From Gloeocapsa sp. PCC 7428 (GTDB lineage: Bacteria > Cyanobacteriota > Cyanobacteriia > Cyanobacteriales > Chroococcidiopsidaceae): 64,000 nucleotides of DNA. The position numbers were made by a program, and so were the translations under genes. The notes beneath the pieces are model-generated. The model searched no databases, was not told where the DNA came from, and saw only the letters and a program-made list of their open reading frames with translations. Numbering within the stretch: position 1 is the stretch's first letter; every line of letters begins with the position of its first letter. Positions 49,293-59,065 of this stretch are shown here, in pieces. The DNA lies in contig NC_019745.1 in assembly GCF_000317555.1 (NCBI RefSeq), positions 2,852,001 to 2,916,000 of the forward strand, in the 5' to 3' direction.

Positions 49293-49743
49293 GGAAACCT
49301 AGTTTTGGCTGGTTGTGGAGAACCATCGTCGTGCTTGAGTTGCACTCAAAACCAATTCGTTCGTAAAAGCTTTGCTGATGTGTTGTCATTAAGTAAACAC
49401 GTTCCACGCGGTTCATATGTGGATGACTTAAAACACTTTCAACAAGCTTGCGCCCAAGCCCAGCCCCGCGATAATCAGGGTGAATGACTACATCCCAAAT
49501 TGTTGCACGGTAAACACCATCTGATGTGGCTCTAGCAAAACCAATCAATTTTTCGCCATCCCAGACACTAATGACGGGTTTACTATTAGCGATCGCTAGC
49601 TGCAAATCTTCAAGACTGCGATCTTGCGCCCAAAAAGCCGCTACCTGAAACAAGTCGTGTAGTTGATGGATATCGACCGGAGATTGGCAGTGACCATCTG
49701 CCGCAATCGAACTATCGCAGAATTGAATATGGCTGTAGTCCAT
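49252..49743 (-). CDS. GNAT-family acetyltransferase
   Basis: A 163-residue GCN5-like acetyltransferase. The acetyl-CoA motif is VIHPDYRGAGLGRKLVESVL, preceded by [20 protein letters not shown] and followed by QQSFYERIGF. The core is very like that of the other GNAT at 44788, so the two may be distant paralogues, but the N-terminus and C-terminus (QPKLGFPTQEIQLQELPRG) differ. The 3' end overlaps the convergent kinase-like gene. Confidence 0.85.
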   Translation of the reverse strand: MDYSHIQFCDSSIAADGHCQSPVDIHQLHDLFQVAAFWAQDRSLEDLQLAIANSKPVISVWDGEKLIGFARATSDGVYRATIWDVVIHPDYRGAGLGRKLVESVLSHPHMNRVERVYLMTTHQQSFYERIGFECNSSTTMVLHNQPKLGFPTQEIQLQELPRG

Positions 49744-50038
49744 AGTGTCCTGATTTGAGCTTCATACATCGTAACGCTTGCTTTATATTTTGCAAAATAA
49801 AAGTCGTTACTGGGTAGATTCACTAAACTGAATTTGCCACAGAGTTATTTGTAAAACTGTTACTAATTAAACTACTGCTACGAACTGGACATATTGATTA
49901 GCCCCCTCCCATCCCCCAATTCTGGGGGAAGCTCATACTCTATATCTCCAGATCCGATTGTCAGGATTCGCCGACTTAAACCAATCTAGAGCAAGTATTT
50001 TTCCCAGAACCTGCTAAGTTGGAATATCGAAAATCGCA

Positions 50039-50965
50039 ATGATAGAAAGCATAACGAGAATGCCAGCAGATTATCCGCGCGACATGATTGGTTACGGGCG
50101 CACGCCACCCGATCCGCAATGGCAAAACCAAGCACGAATTGCCGTACAGTTTGTGATTAATTATGAAGAAGGGGGAGAAACCTGCATTCTACATGGCGAT
50201 CAAGCGTCGGAAACATTCTTGTCGGAAATTGTTGGTGCAGTACCTTTGATGGGTTTGCGGCATATGAATATGGAGTCAGTTTATGAATATGGTAGTCGGG
50301 CTGGCTTCTGGCGGTTGCATCGGATTTTTACTCAACGCGGTATTCCTGTCACCGTTTATGGTATTGCTATGGCATTAGAACGCAATCCCGAAGCAGTTGC
50401 TGCAATGCGCGAAGCTGAGTGGGAAATTGCAAGTCACGGCTGGCGCTGGATCGATTACAAGTATTTTGGGGAAGCGGCAGAACGCGAACATTTACACACA
50501 GCGATCGCAATTCATACACAAGTGACAGGTAGTCGCCCTCTCGGTTGGTACACTGGGCGCACGAGTGCTAACACGCGCAAACTAGTTGTAGAAGAAGGCG
50601 GCTTTCTCTACGATTCAGATAGCTATGCAGACGACTTACCTTACTGGATACATGACTATGGTAAGCCGCATCTGGTGATTCCTTACACCTTAGATAACAA
50701 TGATATGCGTTTTGCCACAACTCAAGGTTTCAACTCTGGCGATCAGTTTTTTGCTTATCTGCGCGATGCTTTTGACGTCCTTTATGCCGAAGGCGAAACT
50801 ACACCTAAAATGATGAGTGTGGGATTACACTGTCGCTTAGCAGGTAGACCAGGACGCGCTGCATCTTTAGCTCGTTTTCTTGACTATGTACAGCAACACG
50901 ATCGCGTTTGGATCTGTCGTCGCATTGATATTGCCCAACACTGGCACAAGCATCATCAACCTTAG
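50039..50965 (+). CDS. puuE: Polysaccharide-deacetylase-family allantoinase
   Basis: The 308-residue protein matches the PuuE type: YPRDMIGYGRTPPDPQW, ARIAVQFVINYEEGGE, RAGFWRLHRIFTQRGIPVTVYG and WEIASHGWRWIDY. It lies in the NodB-like fold of carbohydrate esterase 4 and opens the allantoin ring in purine ring breakdown, in contrast to the metal-dependent amidohydrolase AllB. A later ATG at 50060 (MPADYPRD) is an alternative start. No other ureide gene is adjacent. Confidence 0.9.
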   Translation: MIESITRMPADYPRDMIGYGRTPPDPQWQNQARIAVQFVINYEEGGETCILHGDQASETFLSEIVGAVPLMGLRHMNMESVYEYGSRAGFWRLHRIFTQRGIPVTVYGIAMALERNPEAVAAMREAEWEIASHGWRWIDYKYFGEAAEREHLHTAIAIHTQVTGSRPLGWYTGRTSANTRKLVVEEGGFLYDSDSYADDLPYWIHDYGKPHLVIPYTLDNNDMRFATTQGFNSGDQFFAYLRDAFDVLYAEGETTPKMMSVGLHCRLAGRPGRAASLARFLDYVQQHDRVWICRRIDIAQHWHKHHQP

Positions 50966-51053
50966 CTACCTGCTGTGATCTGAGCTACACGACTATCACT
51001 GATATTTTGCTAAAACCAAAAACGATTTATTCAAAGATGGTCGTAGGCATAAA

Positions 51054-51737
51054 ATGCCAAATTGGACGCAAAATTTTCAGAGCTTTCTCAATTTATTTCT
51101 AGAATCGCAGTGTCCACTTTGTCAGCGTCCGACTCCACAGGAATTTTGTCAAGACTGTACAAGGCAGCTACAACGTTGTAAATTATCGAATCCTCAAGAA
51201 TTTTGGCGAGGAGAGTTACCCGTCTTTGCTTGGGGAAATTATAATGGAACGCTCAAACGCGCGATCGCTGCTTTAAAATATGACAATCAACCGCAAATTG
51301 CTAAACCGTTAGGTCAGTGGCTAGCGCAAGCTTGGCTCAATTCGCAACCTCAACAAAAGTTAGTTGTCGTTCCTATCCCATTACACGCCGATAAATTGAA
51401 AACGCGCGGCTACAATCAAGCCGAACTACTAGCCGAGAGCTTTTGTCATTTTACCAAATTAGGTTTGCAGCCTCTGGGTTTAAAACGCGTCAAGGCAACA
51501 GACGCACAATTTAGTTTATCCGGATTGCAAAGAGAAGAAAATTTAGCGGATGCATTTGTGCTTGGAACCGAATTTCATCGTCAACGTCCACATGATCGAG
51601 TGCTATTGCTTGATGATATTTATACCACTGGGGCAACCGTGCGTTCAGCCGTTCAAGCTTTACAAAAACACGGAATCTCTGTATATGGTGTTGTCGCGAT
51701 CGCTACTCCTAGTAGAAATATGCTCCCAAAAAGGTAA
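51054..51737 (+). CDS. comF: ComF-family phosphoribosyltransferase-like protein
   Basis: 227 residues. An N-terminal zinc finger (CPLCQRP..CQDC, about residues 20-36) precedes a type I phosphoribosyltransferase domain with the PRPP loop VLLLDDIYTTGATVRSAV. ComF proteins are required for natural transformation in several bacteria, including cyanobacteria, at the step of ssDNA uptake. RGYNQAELLAE is also typical. It stands alone. Confidence 0.93.
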   Translation: MPNWTQNFQSFLNLFLESQCPLCQRPTPQEFCQDCTRQLQRCKLSNPQEFWRGELPVFAWGNYNGTLKRAIAALKYDNQPQIAKPLGQWLAQAWLNSQPQQKLVVVPIPLHADKLKTRGYNQAELLAESFCHFTKLGLQPLGLKRVKATDAQFSLSGLQREENLADAFVLGTEFHRQRPHDRVLLLDDIYTTGATVRSAVQALQKHGISVYGVVAIATPSRNMLPKR

Positions 51738-51878
51738 TGTTTAATGTGTCATTCTCCTAGTTAATCGCGGCTTTCTGTGTTTGTGCCATGCCGCAATTTC
51801 ATGAAAGCATGGGCAAATATCTAAAAATGCGCCTTATAATAAACCCACTTAAGCTGTTTTGCCGGAATACTGCGTTAA

Positions 51879-52346
51879 ATGATCATAAAAGCTTTGGCAA
51901 CGGGGGTGAGTAATCTGCTCCTTCCCTTGACGTTGCTAGCAGGTGCAACAAGTTTCGTTCCTTCAGCGATCGCTCAACAAACTCAACAAACAAGGTTATA
52001 TAATCCGATTCCCTTACCTCCGAGCAATCAGGTTTCTGATACGCTCTCAGAAAGAGACATTCCTACCGGCGATGGGGGATTTGCGCGCGATTACCTAGTC
52101 AGGTTTAACCAGGGCGATAATATTGCGATCGATCTCACCTCGGATAACTTTGATACGATTGTTACCTTGATGTCACCCGAAGGCGCAACACTCGCAGAAA
52201 ATGACGATGGTCCTGATGGAACAACAAATTCTTTGCTCTTTACGCGCATCAACCAAACTGGAAATTACATCATCCGCGTTCGTTCGTTTGGTGAAACAGG
52301 TGGCGGGGCGTTTGTGTTACGGGTGACGCGGTTACGACCAATATGA
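51879..52346 (+). CDS. Exported PPC-domain protein
   Basis: 155 residues with a signal peptide (hydrophobic core about 12-30, cleavage near AIAQQ) and a single pre-peptidase C-terminal domain. Its features are YLVRFNQGDNIAIDLTSDNFDTIVTLMSPEG, AENDDG and GNYIIRVRSFGETGGGAFVLRV. Such domains are small secreted beta sandwiches often attached to proteases; here the domain stands alone. Function unknown. Confidence 0.8.
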   Translation: MIIKALATGVSNLLLPLTLLAGATSFVPSAIAQQTQQTRLYNPIPLPPSNQVSDTLSERDIPTGDGGFARDYLVRFNQGDNIAIDLTSDNFDTIVTLMSPEGATLAENDDGPDGTTNSLLFTRINQTGNYIIRVRSFGETGGGAFVLRVTRLRPI

Positions 52347-52362
52347 TTTAACTGGAATTTAG

Positions 52363-52425
52363 GGGATAGCCTGGCGACTTTAGTCGCGGCTGCGCAAACG
52401 AAGTCTACCTTCGTGGACTCATTGA
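52363..52425. repeat. Fragment related to the GACTTTAGTC hairpin repeats
   Basis: GCGACTTTAGTCGC and a nearby ACGAAG..CTTCGT stem resemble the internal hairpins of the MITE-like elements at 33036 and 55659. No terminal repeats are visible, so this is a decayed or distinct element. Confidence 0.4.
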
Positions 52426-52458
52426 GAGAATTAGGGTATTGTGAATTACGCATCACGA

Positions 52459-53229
52459 TTATAGCACCGTTAGCACACATAGTAATAGTGCTTCTGTCCA
52501 TTCTACGACTGCGCCGTAGGTGTCTCCGGTGTGACCGCCGAGTTTGTGATTGAACCAAGCACCTGTCAAAAACGCGATCGCAATTCCACTCGTCGCCATA
52601 ACTACCGCATGAATCGCCGCATCGCGATTGAGGACAATTTTTAATCCACTCAAGCCTAGTAAAAGTAATAATCCTAGCAGAATATCTCGCGGCTGCAATG
52701 CGGCTTTGTGAAACGAACCTTTACCTGTTGGTTTGAGGTAAGGATAACGAGCGATCGCGATTTGTTGTCCCCAGCGCCCCCAACCGCAGACAGCCAGCAA
52801 ACTTAACCAACGATCAGAACTGATTTCACTCAACGCTGCCGTTTTCAGAAGTAATAAGGCGACTGCTGCGATCGCGCCAAATGCTCCTGTCGCACTATCT
52901 GTCATGACTTGCAGCCTGCGTTGTGGATCTTGTACGGCTAAGCCATCAGCGGTATCCATAGCCCCATCCAAGTGTAAGCCGCCAGTCAAGGCGATCCAAC
53001 TGACGACAACTAAGACACTGCGAGTTAGCACGGGTATTCCGACAAAGTAGAACCCCGCATCTAATAATCCCAGAATTCCCCCAAGTAATAACCCAACGAG
53101 CGGTACGTAGCGAGATACGCGCTCAAAATCGAGCGTTATCGCCCAAGGTATCGGAAGACAAGTGTAGAAAACAAGCGCCGCTGCAACATCACACCAGAGT
53201 TGTTTCCACCACTGTTGCTTATCCACCAC
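52459..53229 (-). CDS. cobS: Adenosylcobinamide-GDP ribazoletransferase (cobalamin synthase)
   Basis: Membrane enzyme joining adenosylcobinamide-GDP and alpha-ribazole in the last stage of cobalamin synthesis. The 256-residue protein is strongly hydrophobic and keeps FYTCLPIP, the [15 protein letters not shown] motif with the metal-binding Asp residues, [11 protein letters not shown] and [16 protein letters not shown]. No cobalamin riboswitch is recognised in its upstream region. Confidence 0.95.
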   Translation of the reverse strand: MVDKQQWWKQLWCDVAAALVFYTCLPIPWAITLDFERVSRYVPLVGLLLGGILGLLDAGFYFVGIPVLTRSVLVVVSWIALTGGLHLDGAMDTADGLAVQDPQRRLQVMTDSATGAFGAIAAVALLLLKTAALSEISSDRWLSLLAVCGWGRWGQQIAIARYPYLKPTGKGSFHKAALQPRDILLGLLLLLGLSGLKIVLNRDAAIHAVVMATSGIAIAFLTGAWFNHKLGGHTGDTYGAVVEWTEALLLCVLTVL

Positions 53230-53586
53230 AAGCGCGTATCAACATAAAGTAAACAAAAATAAATAGAAAATCAGATGTCAGCAACAGGATCGTAATCCAA
53301 AACTTGAGATAAGATTGACAGGGACAGAGCATTGAGTATCTGTTCTATCAGTCATCTTACCTTTTCTATGCATCTCTAACCAAGCTTCTACCAACTTATT
53401 GACTGCGTTACAACAGATGTAGTTTGATGTCTATCAATGACATAATCTACATCTTATCTACATAGAATTCGTAGATGTCTTAATGTGTAGCGTCAGGAGA
53501 AAGTTATGTAATTAGTACTTCACGCCTTGACGGAAGAACTTCCCCTCTGTTTGTATTCTCTGTAATTGCTAAAAGGCTGTTTGATT
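53230..53586. other. Intergenic region, no gene seen
   Basis: About 360 bp between the divergent cobS and a hypothetical gene. A cobalamin riboswitch was looked for and not recognised. It includes near-repeated TAGATGT/ACATCT units around 53415-53480. Confidence 0.5.
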
Positions 53587-54039
53587 ATGAATCACCATAG
53601 CTCCGACACCAGATTACCAGCGCCATGCATTATTCATACTGGTATAGTCGTCAACAAAATAGATATGCGGAGGCTGCTGGCTGATTTAGGGCGCGTCCGC
53701 TATCTGCATATTCAGGAAGGTAAAATACAAAGTGAGGGTGAAGGCGATGTCGTAGAAGTGATTGCGAGTCCAGAGCAGTCTACAATTGTAGCTAATCACG
53801 CGCTCTATTTGAATGTCTATAGTTTTGATTACGTCGAATTACAACAGTCACCGCAGCAAGAAACTTATTTCGATTTAGTCCAGGATAACCGTTGCTTGCG
53901 GTTAATTCCGCTTTCTACTCCGATGCAAGAGCGGGCTTCACGCAACTTCAATGAAACAGCTTTAGAAGTCATGATGGAGCAAGTATTTTCTGCAAGATGG
54001 GATGCCGAAATTGACGATGACGGGGCTTGTCCATTTTAG
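53587..54039 (+). CDS. Cyanobacterial protein of unknown function
   Basis: 150 residues from ATG 53587 (MNHHSSDTRLPAP); an upstream TTG at 53566 is less likely. It is a soluble mixed alpha/beta protein with HTGIVVNKIDMRRLLADLGRVRYLHIQEG, an EGDVVEVIASPEQSTIVANHALYLNVYSFDYV region and an acidic C-terminus (WDAEIDDDGACPF). No family or catalytic motif is recognised. It precedes tgt in the same direction. Confidence 0.65.
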   Translation: MNHHSSDTRLPAPCIIHTGIVVNKIDMRRLLADLGRVRYLHIQEGKIQSEGEGDVVEVIASPEQSTIVANHALYLNVYSFDYVELQQSPQQETYFDLVQDNRCLRLIPLSTPMQERASRNFNETALEVMMEQVFSARWDAEIDDDGACPF

Positions 54040-54048
54040 AAGGGGTGA

Positions 54049-55245
<1,197 letters not shown>

Positions 55246-55311
55246 TTACGATAAACATGATATGTACAGTAGTCATAAATCCTTTGTGAGGAACTCTTTT
55301 TCTCTTTTCTT

Positions 55312-55500
55312 TAAACCTCCTACATGAAGAGAATCGCGAATAAATTCACTGCTAGATAAACAAAGTTCACCTCCGTTGACTTAATAATAAAACTCTTAAT
55401 CTTAGTGTGCAAAGCAGCACACTTCGTTTGGGTAGCACCGACTTTAGTCGAAAGGCATCTCCGTTTGTGTTCTACCCTACATGCGTCTACGTTTCCCAAA
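55312..55500. mobile_element. MITE-like element, copy B (right end unclear)
   Basis: Begins TAAACCTCCTACATGAA (55312-55328), then GAGAATCGCGAATAAATTC, exactly as in copy A. It continues with a CACCTCCG segment, a GTGTGC..GCACAC hairpin and the CCGACTTTAGTCG stem, and ends near 55500 without a clear right terminal repeat. Confidence 0.6.
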
Positions 55501-55658
55501 GAATCTCACGAATAAAAATTGTTTATCAACACAAACAGCAATAATTAGCAGAAATTGCCATATTGAATTCATAGATGTGTCTATGATGATTTAGAAAAAA
55601 TATATAAGCCAGCAAGAAAAATGAAAAATAATTTATTCTTAGCGCAAGAGAAGGTTAA

Positions 55659-55909
55659 TAGACTTCTTGCATGAATCACAAACGCCCTCTGACTGAAGTC
55701 AGGGGCTACTCAAGCAAAGTGTACTTTCGTACACTGAAGCAAGACTTTTATCAATAAGTTCACAGTGATATAGCCGTCTCGTTGGGGTAGTTAGGACATT
55801 GAAGGTACCAATAACCATTACCCTAACTGATTTTCAACCTGACCTCTGCTATAGATTGTCTTTTGTTTGGCTGCGAATTGATTTGTCAAGCATTCATGCA
55901 GGCGGTTTA
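55659..55909. mobile_element. MITE-like element, copy C (inverted, with internal insert)
   Basis: Bounded by TAGACTTCTTGCATGAA (55659-55675) and TTCATGCAGGCGGTTTA (55893-55909). The left part is the reverse complement of copy A's right end, including the CTGACTGAAGTCAG and GTGTAC..GTACAC hairpins. About 80 bp of extra sequence near 55790-55870 resembles the DNA just downstream of copy A (33215-33290). The right end abuts the truncated nucleotidyltransferase gene. Confidence 0.65.
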
Positions 55910-55911
55910 AT

Positions 55912-56157
55912 GAGTTTTGCCAGCGGTGGGAAATTATAGAACTTTCACTGTTTAGTTCTGTACTGCGAGATGATTTTCGTGCTGATAGTGATATTGATGT
56001 ATTAGTAACTTTTACTTCAGATGCGCCTTAGATATTAATAGATTTAGTTAATATCCAACAAGAACTAGAACAACCCTTGGGAAGAAAAGTTGATTTTACT
56101 GAAAAACAAAGGCAAAAAATATTAAGTCTCGCAAAAACAGTTGATGTCAAGAGATAA
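55912..56157 (+). pseudogene. Remnant of a minimal nucleotidyltransferase antitoxin (MntA-like)
   Basis: Conceptual translation gives [34 protein letters not shown], an MNT domain with the DxD motif. The N-terminus is missing at the edge of MITE copy C, the first Gly of the GS motif is Ser, and an in-frame TAG interrupts it at 56029-56031 before LIDLVNIQQELEQPLGRKVDF. It cannot make a full protein. Confidence 0.8.
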
Positions 56158-56332
56158 AGCTACGCTTTTAGACTTAGCCAAAGCAAGTCGTTTAATTTTG
56201 TAGTTTACTCAAGGCATGGATAAGGCAAAATTTGAAATTGACCTCAAAACACAGTCGGCTGTGCGTCATCAAATCGCTATTCTTGGAGAAGCAGTGAAAC
56301 GTTTTCTGCACCCTTTAATAAATAGCTCGTAA
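56144..56332 (+). pseudogene. Remnant of a HEPN toxin (DUF86-like)
   Basis: Overlaps the MNT remnant by 14 bp, the normal MNT/HEPN coupling. It reads MSRDKATLLDLAKASRLIL, a TAG stop, then FTQGMDKAKFEIDLKTQSAVRHQ and LGEAVKRF before a TAA. The C-terminal half with the RxxxxH RNase motif is lost. The pair is therefore dead. Confidence 0.75.
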
Positions 56333-56477
56333 ATTACAGACAAGTTATACTACCATAGACCGATTACCGTTTAGCATCATCAAAATTCGCATTTGCTCAG
56401 AACACTGCCTAACTGGCGGTGGAAGGATGCAGAATACACTGTAAAGCAAATCTGCTAAATGTCACTTCACAACAACT

Positions 56478-57818
56478 ATGGGTACAGTCAATACGATTAA
56501 ACCGACACTGTTAGTATGGGATGCTGTTGCGCTCATTGTTGGTGTTGTTATCGGTGCTGGGATTTTTGAAACACCCTCGCTTGTCGCTGGTAATGCGAGT
56601 AATAGCACTATGGTACTGCTGACATGGTTGTTAGGCGGTGGTGTATCCATAGTTGGTGCTTTGTGCTATGCAGAACTGGCAACAACGTATCCTCATCCTG
56701 GTGGTAACTACTACTACTTGCAACGTGCGTTTGGCAATAGTATTGCCTTTTTATTCGCCTGGGCGCGGCTAGCAGTCATACAAACGGGTTCGATTGTCTT
56801 GCTCGCGTTTGTTTTTGGCGACTATGCTTCGCAGCTATGGCGTTTGGGAACTTATTCGGCTTCGATTTATGCCGCAGTGGCGATCGCTTTACTCACGGGT
56901 TTGAATATCCTGGGCGTACGCCTGGGAAAATGGACGCAAAATTGGTTAGCCGCAGCCCAAGTACTCGGCTTACTCGTACTGATTTTCTTTGGACTTGCGT
57001 TAGCAACACCCGCAGCTACCGCAACAGCAACCGCGCCGACAGCAACATCCTCAGGAAATTTTGGGTTAGCAATGGTGTTTGTACTGTTAACTTATGGTGG
57101 TTGGAACGAAGCCGCGTTTATTTCCGCCGAGTTACACAACGTGCAAAAAAATATGCTGCGATCGCTGTTGTGGAGTATTGGCATTATCACCACAATTTAC
57201 TTGCTAGTGAACATAGCTTTCTTGCGGGGGCTAGGTTTAGCAGGTATGGCAGAATCAGAAGCCTTAGCCGCACAATTAATGCGTCAGGCGGTGGGCGAAT
57301 CTGGGGCGATATTTATCAGCTTATTAGTTGTTGTCACGACTTTGTGTTCGACTAATGCGACGATTTTCACAGGTGCGAGGACAAACTATGCGCTAGGACG
57401 AGATTTTTCGCTGTTTCGCTTTTTAGGACAATGGAAAACCCAAGGAAGTACGCCAGCCGCAGCATTACTTGTACAAGGGGCGATCGCCATATTACTTGTA
57501 TTACTCGGCACAATTACGCGTAACGGGTTTGAAACAATGGTAGATTATACCGCCCCTGTGTTTTGGTTCTTTTTCTTACTGACGGGCGTGTCGCTATTTG
57601 TTTTGCGCAGACGCGATCGCGAAATTGTTCGTCCGTTTCGCGTTCCGCTGTATCCATTCGTTCCGCTATTATTTTGTGTGTTCTGCGCTTATATGCTGCA
57701 ATCTAGCTTAGCTTATACCGGAGTTGGAGCGTTAGTAGGTGTTGCAGTGTTGCTAGCTGGTGTACCGTTATTAGTCATCACGCGGATGATGCGTGACAGT
57801 AGCATAAGGAGAGAGTAA
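56478..57818 (+). CDS. APC-family amino acid permease
   Basis: A 446-residue integral membrane protein with about 12 helices. The first helix region reads DAVALIVGVVIGAGIFETPSLVAG, the broken-helix substrate motif of the APC/LAT group, followed by CYAELATTYPHPGGNYYYLQRAFG. The substrate is unknown. The last base of its TAA is the first base of the next gene's ATG (TAATG), so translation is probably coupled to the methyltransferase-like gene. Confidence 0.9.
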   Translation: MGTVNTIKPTLLVWDAVALIVGVVIGAGIFETPSLVAGNASNSTMVLLTWLLGGGVSIVGALCYAELATTYPHPGGNYYYLQRAFGNSIAFLFAWARLAVIQTGSIVLLAFVFGDYASQLWRLGTYSASIYAAVAIALLTGLNILGVRLGKWTQNWLAAAQVLGLLVLIFFGLALATPAATATATAPTATSSGNFGLAMVFVLLTYGGWNEAAFISAELHNVQKNMLRSLLWSIGIITTIYLLVNIAFLRGLGLAGMAESEALAAQLMRQAVGESGAIFISLLVVVTTLCSTNATIFTGARTNYALGRDFSLFRFLGQWKTQGSTPAAALLVQGAIAILLVLLGTITRNGFETMVDYTAPVFWFFFLLTGVSLFVLRRRDREIVRPFRVPLYPFVPLLFCVFCAYMLQSSLAYTGVGALVGVAVLLAGVPLLVITRMMRDSSIRRE

Positions 57819-58450
57819 TGCAATTAAGACGAACAGCATGGGTGTTAATGACAAGTATTGGCTTCGCCGTAGGAGTTGCAGGATGTAACTCGCAAACGTT
57901 AACGAATGCGCAAACCCCGCAAGTTGAAACTCCTACTCAAAGTCCCGAACGTCAACCTGATGTCGTTTACGTACCAACCCCGCAAGAAGTCGTAGACGAA
58001 ATGCTCACGCTTGCCAAAGTTACAAAAGATGATGTTATCTATGACTTAGGTAGCGGCGATGGTAGAATACCGATTACCGCAGCACAAAAATATGGTGCGC
58101 GGGGTATAGGCATTGATATTAATCCAGAACGAATTCGCGAAGCTAACGAAAATGCTCAAAAAGCCGGAGTTACCGATCGCGTTCAGTTTCTTCAGCAAGA
58201 CTTGTTCCAAAGCGACTTTAGCGAAGCAACAGTAGTAACGCTGTATCTACTACCGGAACTAAATGTTAAGCTACGTCCTCAATTATTCAAACAACTCAAG
58301 CCAGGTACGCGCGTTGTCTCCCACGATTTTGATATGGGTGACTGGAAACCAGATCGAGTCGTGCAAACGCAAGAAGGTTCGACAATCTACTACTGGGTAA
58401 TTCCTGAACAGATTCCAGCTAATTTACGCGACACGGACTCAAATACGTAA
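57818..58450 (+). CDS. Lipoprotein-type class I SAM-dependent methyltransferase
   Basis: 210 residues. An N-terminal signal ends in a lipobox (GVAGC, Cys23), so the enzyme is predicted to be outside the cytoplasm. The Rossmann core has motif I VIYDLGSGDGRIPI (about 72-85), GIGIDINPERI and LLPELNVKLRPQ followed by GTRVVSHDFDMGDW. Similar exported methyltransferases occur in several bacterial phyla, but the substrate and the SAM source there are unknown. It is translationally coupled to the APC permease. Confidence 0.85.
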   Translation: MQLRRTAWVLMTSIGFAVGVAGCNSQTLTNAQTPQVETPTQSPERQPDVVYVPTPQEVVDEMLTLAKVTKDDVIYDLGSGDGRIPITAAQKYGARGIGIDINPERIREANENAQKAGVTDRVQFLQQDLFQSDFSEATVVTLYLLPELNVKLRPQLFKQLKPGTRVVSHDFDMGDWKPDRVVQTQEGSTIYYWVIPEQIPANLRDTDSNT

Positions 58451-58519
58451 AAAAAGTAGGTGAAAATTGGTAACTGGTCATTGGTAATTGGAAGAATAAT
58501 TAACCTATTACCAATTAAC

Positions 58520-58561
58520 GCCAGTTGTCTCAACGGAGGACACCTCCGCACGACACTGGCT
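58520..58561. repeat. Small dispersed repeat, uninterrupted copy
   Basis: 42 bp with arms GCCAGT..ACTGGC and core CAACGGAGGACACCTCCGCA. It is the reference copy for the nested repeats at 973-1107. A GGTAATTGG/CCAATTA inverted pair flanks it (58470-58518). Confidence 0.75.
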
Positions 58562-58634
58562 CCCCATTACCTCAAAGAAGGGCAAGTATCGAACGAGGCA
58601 GGAATCACTTTGCACTTGAACAAGGAGCTACTCC

Positions 58635-58985
58635 ATGAATCGCTATACGTTCGCTGCTTTCGGATTTTTGCTAACAACAATTGTGTCTATACCTATTGCG
58701 CGAGGTGAAACAGCATCAAACGCTACAGTAATTCGGTCGCATACGATAAAACTTACGCCCTTTACCTTGGTTTCTTTAGCGTACCAAGGACATTATCGCA
58801 GTCAAGGTATTCGTGGATATAGTGGTATGTTTGCGGATAGTAACGACGGGCGAATTAGTGCCGAAAAACTCGTACAAGCGGCGGTTAATGCTGGAGAACT
58901 CCCTGCACAAACCTTAAACGATCAAGGATTTATTAATGCCGTTGACGCAAATTTAGACGCTTTAGAAATCCCAAATACGCAATAA
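58635..58985 (+). CDS. Small exported protein, unknown
   Basis: 116 residues with a signal peptide (cleavage near ARGETA) and a well placed ribosome-binding site (AAGGAG, 58621-58626). The mature part contains FTLVSLAYQGHYRSQGIRGYSGMFADSNDGRIS and a conserved-looking helical end. No function is recognised. Confidence 0.65.
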   Translation: MNRYTFAAFGFLLTTIVSIPIARGETASNATVIRSHTIKLTPFTLVSLAYQGHYRSQGIRGYSGMFADSNDGRISAEKLVQAAVNAGELPAQTLNDQGFINAVDANLDALEIPNTQ

Positions 58986-59065
58986 TTTCTTGTCAGTTAA
59001 TGCAACGGCGACGCTTTGGATCTATTACCGCGACTGAAGCGATCGCCTTACTCTTCTTTGAGTAA

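Noticed and set aside
53230-53586. Cobalamin riboswitch upstream of cobS
   Set aside because: No conserved B12-box-like core was recognised by eye.
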